DNA of 9,223 nt, taken from positions 1 to 9,223 of the forward strand of contig CADCPL010000113.1 of the NCBI GenBank assembly GCA_902803305.1. Reading direction: 5' to 3'. The position numbers and the translations under genes were made by a program. Each line of letters opens with the position of its first letter. Position 1 is the first letter of the stretch. Positions 6,914 to 9,223 of the stretch are shown here, piece after piece. This DNA comes from an uncultured Lachnospiraceae bacterium (GTDB taxonomy: Bacteria > Bacillota > Clostridia > Lachnospirales > Lachnospiraceae). The notes beneath the pieces are model-generated. The model was not told where the DNA came from. It did no database searches and worked only from the letters and a program-made list of their open reading frames with translations.

Positions 6914-6942
6914 ATTATACCACCGATTCCCTCATATGTCGA
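6914..6942 (-). promoter_or_regulatory. Strong sigma-A-type promoter of the toxin-like gene
   Basis: TCGACA (6937-6942, 5/6 match) lies 17 bp upstream of a perfect TATAAT (6914-6919) on the minus strand. Predicted start is near 6907, about 90 nt before the ATG at 6816. The spacing and match suggest a well-expressed, independently transcribed gene. No clear operator repeat overlaps it. Confidence 0.7.
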
Positions 6943-6944
6943 TA

Positions 6945-6983
6945 CAAAGAAAACTCAAAGAATTATTCCGAAACAGAATATTC
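6945..6983 (-). terminator. Weak AT-rich terminator after the 110-residue gene
   Basis: Just past the TGA at 6982-6984 the minus strand reads AATATTC, a 7-nt loop, then GAATAATT with one imperfection, followed by a T-rich stretch (TTCTTTGAGTTTTCTTTG). The stem is almost all A/T, so efficiency would be poor. Its position immediately before the next gene's promoter is what supports it. Confidence 0.35.
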
Positions 6984-7314
6984 AAAGACTTTCTTTGACA
7001 AAGTATACGGCTTTGCTGGAAAATGAAACCATGACGCTCTCCTGATGAAAAAAGGCGCAGAGATCTTTTGCTATCTCGTTTACTGTCTCTTCCGGAACAT
7101 CAACGAGCACAAGCACCAAAGTGTTTTCCTCGGTGTAACGGCCGTCATCATGAAAATATCCGCCATTTATGACCTGAACGGAAAAGGCCACCCTATAGTT
7201 CAGGCACACGGTTTTCAGAACCGAAAGATACTTTTCGGTATCAAACTTCTGCTCTCCTGTTTCGGAATCGTTAAGTCCTATGTGAATTGATGTTTGGCGT
7301 GAATTATAATTCAT
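6982..7314 (-). CDS. Small cytoplasmic protein of unknown function (110 aa)
   Basis: No signal peptide or membrane segment. The pattern is alternating beta strand and helix: SIHIGLNDSETGEQKFDTEK (9-28) as strand plus polar loop, a helix at about 28-38, FSVQVINGGYFHDDGRYTEE (44-63), the strand TLVLVLVDV (65-73), a helix ETVNEIAKDLCAFFHQES (76-93) and a final strand VMVSF. The turn GGYFHDDGRYTEENT followed by a hydrophobic strand and a helix ending in NQES/HQES is reminiscent of small proteins found in Lachnospiraceae accessory DNA and loosely of the DUF3574 fold, but I do not recognise it securely. The ribosome-binding site before ATG 7314 is poor (ACGGTA), so the start is less certain; the upstream frame stays open to a TGA at 7369-7371 with no better ATG. 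It has its own promoter and is probably monocistronic. Function unknown. Confidence 0.65.
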   Translation of the reverse strand: MNYNSRQTSIHIGLNDSETGEQKFDTEKYLSVLKTVCLNYRVAFSVQVINGGYFHDDGRYTEENTLVLVLVDVPEETVNEIAKDLCAFFHQESVMVSFSSKAVYFVKESL

Positions 7315-7378
7315 TACCGTTTTTTTTGACTGATTTTTGTTACGAATTTTTCCATCTTTTATCAGGAATCATCCGGAT

Positions 7379-7406
7379 GGCAGTTACTGCCGCAAAAAGC
7401 CTGCGG
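7379..7406 (-). other. Two overlapping small hairpins in the leader of the 110-residue gene
   Basis: GGCAG (7387-7391) / CTGCC (7379-7383) forms a 3-nt-loop hairpin, and CCGCA (7402-7406) / TGCGG (7390-7394) forms a neighbouring one. They share bases 7390-7391, so they cannot both form completely. This is a minimal either/or arrangement seen directly in the sequence; any regulatory meaning is inference. Confidence 0.35.
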
Positions 7407-7422
7407 TTTCAATGTGCTTCTG

Positions 7423-7451
7423 ATTATAAGCAAAAAAAGTCACCCTTGCAA
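7423..7451 (-). promoter_or_regulatory. Promoter of the 110-residue gene
   Basis: TTGCAA (7446-7451, 4/6) and a perfect TATAAT (7423-7428) are separated by 17 bp on the minus strand. The start would be near 7416, just downstream of the preceding terminator (7464-7500), which fits a separate transcription unit. Confidence 0.55.
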
Positions 7452-7463
7452 TACAGCATTTTT

Positions 7464-7500
7464 CGAAAAGAAAATCCCCGCAAATCAAAATTTACGGGGA
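7464..7500 (-). terminator. Rho-independent terminator, minus strand
   Basis: TCCCCG (7495-7500) pairs with CGGGGA (7475-7480); inside, ATTT pairs with AAAT after one mismatch. On the minus strand the stem is followed by TTTTCTTTTCG (7464-7474), a good U-tract. It ends transcription coming from the GNAT unit, and it lies only 8 nt after the tRNA-3'-like sequence, the usual place for a tRNA terminator. Confidence 0.75.
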
Positions 7501-7508
7501 AATCGATA

Positions 7509-7528
7509 GGTGGATAGTGGGACTCGAA
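7509..7528 (-). other. tRNA 3'-end-like sequence, candidate integration (att) scar
   Basis: The minus strand reads TTCGAGTCCCACTATCCACC. That has the layout of a T-loop (TTCGAGT), the 3' half of a T-stem (CCCAC), the 3' acceptor strand (TATCCAC) and one further base (C), with no encoded CCA, and a terminator follows 8 nt later. The 5' T-stem half upstream (GTTGC) matches only partly and no D-arm, anticodon arm or 5' acceptor strand precedes it, so this is not a working tRNA. A C in the discriminator place would fit tRNA-His, but that is tentative. The reading as an att half-site, with the rest of the tRNA displaced by an element that has since decayed, is inference. Confidence 0.45.
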
Positions 7529-7610
7529 GCAACAATCCGTTTTTTTGAACCCGCTAATACCGTTGATTTTAAGGGAAAGGTGAAAGCCTTGCAGTGTCCG
7601 TTTTCAGTTT

Positions 7611-7632
7611 GGTTTCAACTTGGTTTCAACTT
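7611..7632. repeat. Tandem duplication of an 11-bp unit
   Basis: GGTTTCAACTT occurs twice without a gap (7611-7621 and 7622-7632). It lies between the GNAT gene stop and the att-like scar. Such short tandem units are common near integrase ends and recombinase-binding sites, but two copies are too few to judge. Confidence 0.6.
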
Positions 7633-7670
7633 TTTCCTATATTTTACTAAGTCGCAATCAGCTCTTCCAG

Positions 7671-8315
7671 TTATGAGGAGTAGAACCTCTGATACATAAA
7701 AGTACATCCACCATCATATTCCGGTTCCAATGGCGTGTATTGGTCTTTTTCAGTCATTTCTCGGAAATCAAAGGCATCCTTGTAATAGGATACAAGGGCA
7801 TCATCGCCTGCAGCATACAGATAGATCATGTGAATTCCAATCTTAGCTCCCACATCCATAATAATAGGATAAATGTATTTCGGGAAAAGGTATCTTCCAA
7901 GCCCACGAACGGGTGCACCTCCATCGCTGAGTTTTTCTCTGTACTTATCATTGACAGCAAAGTGAGATATTTCAATGCCCGGCAAAACCTCAGGGAATAT
8001 CTTGACACCTTCCGCTTTGAAAAGGGCGTGCTGTTCGTTGATTGGGATAGCTTCTTCCATATTTGCGGCCAACATACCCGCTTTAAGACCAAAATACGCG
8101 ACTATATCATCAGTCTTTGAGTCTTTGATAAGATAGATCTTAACAAGATCATCCTCATCGTCGTTCCAAGCACACATTTTCAGGTATGCTTCAAGACCAA
8201 CAATTTTATCGGGAAGCTGCGAGTATTCAGCTTCCCGATATACTGTGAAATCTTGTATTAACGTACGGTTGTTTTGGTTGGCGCGAAGAAGTTCACAATA
8301 AAATGGATCACTCAT
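7671..8315 (-). CDS. GNAT-fold acetyltransferase-like protein, possible toxin of a two-gene module
   Basis: 214 residues, cytoplasmic. GNAT hallmarks run in order: strands YLIKDSKTDDIVAYFGLKAG (61-80), the core strand IEISHFAVNDKYR (114-126), the acetyl-CoA pyrophosphate loop region VRGLGRYLF (136-144) leading into a long helix, the strand MIYLYAA (163-169) and the closing DDALVSYYKDAFDF (171-184), equivalent to the A-x-x-F-Y-x-x-x-G-F motif with the tyrosine that often acts as general acid. The pyrophosphate loop is slightly atypical: proline replaces the usual Gln/Arg three residues before the first glycine. AAGGGG (8323-8328) lies 7 nt before the ATG, and the ATG overlaps the stop of the upstream 55-residue gene as ATGA, so translation is probably coupled. 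Substrate unknown. The small-gene-plus-GNAT order resembles TacAT-type toxin-antitoxin pairs, but the upstream protein is not a recognisable ribbon-helix-helix antitoxin; an ordinary small-molecule or protein acetyltransferase is equally possible. Confidence 0.75.
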   Translation of the reverse strand: MSDPFYCELLRANQNNRTLIQDFTVYREAEYSQLPDKIVGLEAYLKMCAWNDDEDDLVKIYLIKDSKTDDIVAYFGLKAGMLAANMEEAIPINEQHALFKAEGVKIFPEVLPGIEISHFAVNDKYREKLSDGGAPVRGLGRYLFPKYIYPIIMDVGAKIGIHMIYLYAAGDDALVSYYKDAFDFREMTEKDQYTPLEPEYDGGCTFMYQRFYSS

Positions 8316-8479
8316 AACTTAGCCCCTTGCTTTCTTAATGCTTGGAGAGCTTCCTCCGCTTTTTGGTTTGCATCGTACTTTATTGGCGGCGTTTTAAGGA
8401 GCTTTATATAAGCTCTTAACCCCTGAATGCCTTTGAATTTTATTGTCATAGGTTTACTGTAATCTCTCGGTTTATACAT
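8312..8479 (-). CDS. Small basic protein (55 aa) coupled to the GNAT gene; antitoxin-like position
   Basis: The start is set at ATG 8479 because a near-perfect Shine-Dalgarno GGAGGTGA (8484-8491) lies just upstream; the longer reading from 8506 has that site inside its coding sequence and starts with no ribosome-binding site. The protein starts MYKPRDYSKPMTIKFKGIQG, is rich in Lys/Arg with few acidic residues, and ends in a likely helix (YDANQKAEEALQALRKQG). The middle (IQGLRAYIKLLKT) is also helical. No known antitoxin fold was recognised. The stop overlaps the next start as ATGA. Position, size, charge and coupling suggest an antitoxin or regulatory partner of the GNAT protein. The sequence alone does not prove it. 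Confidence 0.65.
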   Translation of the reverse strand: MYKPRDYSKPMTIKFKGIQGLRAYIKLLKTPPIKYDANQKAEEALQALRKQGAKL

Positions 8480-8483
8480 AATG

Positions 8484-8491
8484 TCACCTCC
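8484..8491 (-). promoter_or_regulatory. Ribosome-binding site that decides the start of the 55-residue gene
   Basis: GGAGGTGA is an 8-base match to the anti-Shine-Dalgarno sequence, placed 4 nt before the ATG at 8479 (7 nt from the end of GGAGG). It excludes the upstream in-frame ATG at 8506 as the main start. Confidence 0.8.
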
Positions 8492-8521
8492 CTCGTAAGG
8501 TGTCATACTATTTGTATTGTC

Positions 8522-8530
8522 AGTATAGCA
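8522..8530 (-). promoter_or_regulatory. Extended -10 promoter of the small-gene/GNAT unit
   Basis: TGCTATACT (8522-8530) is an extended -10 element. No good -35 hexamer lies 17-18 bp upstream (TAGAAT). The start would be near 8515, giving a leader of about 36 nt. A short inverted repeat, AGTAT / ATACT, overlaps and follows the -10 and could serve as an operator for autoregulation, which is inference. Confidence 0.45.
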
Positions 8531-8547
8531 CAGAAAATAGAAATATT

Positions 8548-9223
8548 CTATAAAAATGGCATATTTGATAGATTTTTTACGGATTCTCTCTCTGTTATCT
8601 CTCCCTCCATTATAACCTTGCAGTGAGAAGCCCCGTGCCTTATCACGTCAAACAATATCTCGCATGTCCTGCGGGCCATGTCTTCAAACGGCTGTGATAT
8701 GGTAGTCAGTGTAGGCGCGCAGAATGTTCCCATGTCTATTCCGTCGTATCCTACAACAGATATGTCATCAGGAACACTAAGGCCTTTTTCACGAAGAGCT
8801 TTCAGCGCTCCTATCGCAAGAGTATCTGCTATCGCAAAAACCGCCGTATAGTCGGGCTTCCTGCGAAGTTTGCTCTTCATCATCTCATAACCGTTCTGCA
8901 TGTTGTATGTATCAAACGATTCATCCGAATGCCATATAAGCTTCGGATCCGGCTTGATGCCAGCATCACAAAGTGCCTTAAGATATCCGTCAAGTCGTAG
9001 TTTCCCGATGGATGTATCCGTATCTGCAGCTCCGAGAAAAGCGATCCTCTTATGCCCTTTTCTTATAAGATAATCCACTATCTTGCGGCTTTCCTCCACA
9101 TCATCTACAGACACGGATGAATAATATCCGTCCGAATCTTCTGAAAGCGGTATGGTACTAAGTACAAAAGGAACGCCTATCTTCTTCAGTTTTTCAATGG
9201 AATGAGTGATGAAACCACCGAGA
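8548..9223 (-). CDS. LacI/GalR-family transcriptional regulator, ligand-binding domain (N-terminus outside window)
   Basis: 224 residues are visible, in frame from 9222 to stop TAG at 8548-8550. They cover most of the periplasmic-binding-protein-like effector domain: KKIGVPFVLSTIPL, SVDDVEESRKIVDYLIRKGH and KRIAFLGAADTDTSIGKLR (the family's G-x-x-x-I-A-F-L-G and R-x-x-G-Y block), YTAVFAIADTLAIGALKALR (the A-x-x-D-x-x-A-x-G-x-x-x-A-L motif), GLSVPDDISVVGYDGID and PTLTTISQPFEDMARRT. LacI-type regulators are about 330-345 residues, so roughly 115 N-terminal residues with the helix-turn-helix are missing. The family usually represses sugar-uptake or glycoside genes and responds to a sugar; neither target nor ligand is visible here. 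It is followed 68 nt later by the small-gene/GNAT unit, which has its own putative promoter, so co-regulation is not implied. No terminator was seen between them. Confidence 0.92.
   Translation of the reverse strand, partial: LGGFITHSIEKLKKIGVPFVLSTIPLSEDSDGYYSSVSVDDVEESRKIVDYLIRKGHKRIAFLGAADTDTSIGKLRLDGYLKALCDAGIKPDPKLIWHSDESFDTYNMQNGYEMMKSKLRRKPDYTAVFAIADTLAIGALKALREKGLSVPDDISVVGYDGIDMGTFCAPTLTTISQPFEDMARRTCEILFDVIRHGASHCKVIMEGEITERESVKNLSNMPFL

Larger units (their letters stand above)
7315..7670. other. Gene-free spacer holding a promoter, leader hairpins, terminator and att-like scar
   Basis: No credible ORF; the short plus-strand frames here lack ribosome-binding sites and family resemblance. 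Reading the minus strand from 7670 down it contains a short stretch after the GNAT gene with an 11-bp tandem repeat (7611-7632), a tRNA-3'-end-like sequence (7509-7528), a rho-independent terminator (7464-7500), the promoter of the 110-residue gene (7423-7451) and its leader of about 100 nt. I looked for a decayed integrase end between 7530 and 7670 and saw only short open stretches that I cannot assign. Confidence 0.6.

Noticed and set aside
7509..7600. A complete tRNA gene on the minus strand
   Set aside because: Only the T-loop and 3' acceptor part look tRNA-like; the 5' T-stem half mispairs and no anticodon or D-arm can be folded.
7826..8120. Overlapping frames inside the GNAT gene
   Set aside because: Out of frame with a protein that shows clear GNAT motifs; no independent start signals.
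8480..8506. Earlier in-frame ATG for the 55-residue gene
   Set aside because: The strong Shine-Dalgarno at 8484-8491 would lie inside the coding sequence, and no ribosome-binding site precedes 8506.

Overview
This window looks like chromosomal accessory DNA from a Firmicute, most likely a Lachnospiraceae-type gut or rumen Clostridium relative. The assignment is an inference from protein style: a 7TM sensor with a jelly-roll-like ectodomain, long secreted proteins with YDG-like and BIG2-like Ig repeats, and IS66-like and IS1634-like transposase remnants. The Shine-Dalgarno sites are strong and the promoters are sigma-A-like. Every apparently intact gene lies on the minus strand; only one transposase remnant reads on the plus strand.

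Layout, left to right. Positions 1-991 hold the N-terminal 330 residues of a membrane sensor (jelly-roll-like ectodomain plus 7TM-type region), cut by the window edge, with its promoter at 1021-1050. Positions 1192-2204 are an insertion-sequence graveyard: a frameshifted C-terminal half of an IS66-type transposase (minus) abuts the C-terminal tail of an IS1634-type transposase (plus). Positions 2205-2580 carry no gene but hold several strong inverted repeats. Positions 2581-6816 encode the dominant feature, a 1411-residue secreted protein. It has a signal peptide, an uncharacterised N-terminal region, an aerolysin/ETX-MTX2-like beta-pore-forming module, a second uncharacterised beta-rich region and a long tail of Ig-like repeats. 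It has its own promoter (6914-6942) and an untranslated leader of about 90 nt. Positions 6982-7314 encode an unidentified 110-residue protein with its own promoter.

Positions 7315-7670 contain a minus-strand rho-independent terminator immediately after a 20-bp sequence like the 3' end of a tRNA, which I read as a possible integration-site scar. Upstream of that, 7671-8479 is a two-gene unit: a 55-residue basic protein overlapping by ATGA a 214-residue GNAT-fold protein, laid out like a GNAT toxin-antitoxin or another small-partner/acetyltransferase module. Positions 8548-9223 hold the ligand-binding domain of a LacI/GalR-family repressor whose DNA-binding N-terminus lies outside the window.

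How the parts fit: no single pathway links them. The picture is an accessory patch built by insertions. A large secreted putative pore-forming protein sits between transposase debris on one side and an att-like scar plus a TA-like pair on the other. The toxin-like protein and the small-protein/GNAT pair are the best candidates for undescribed biology.
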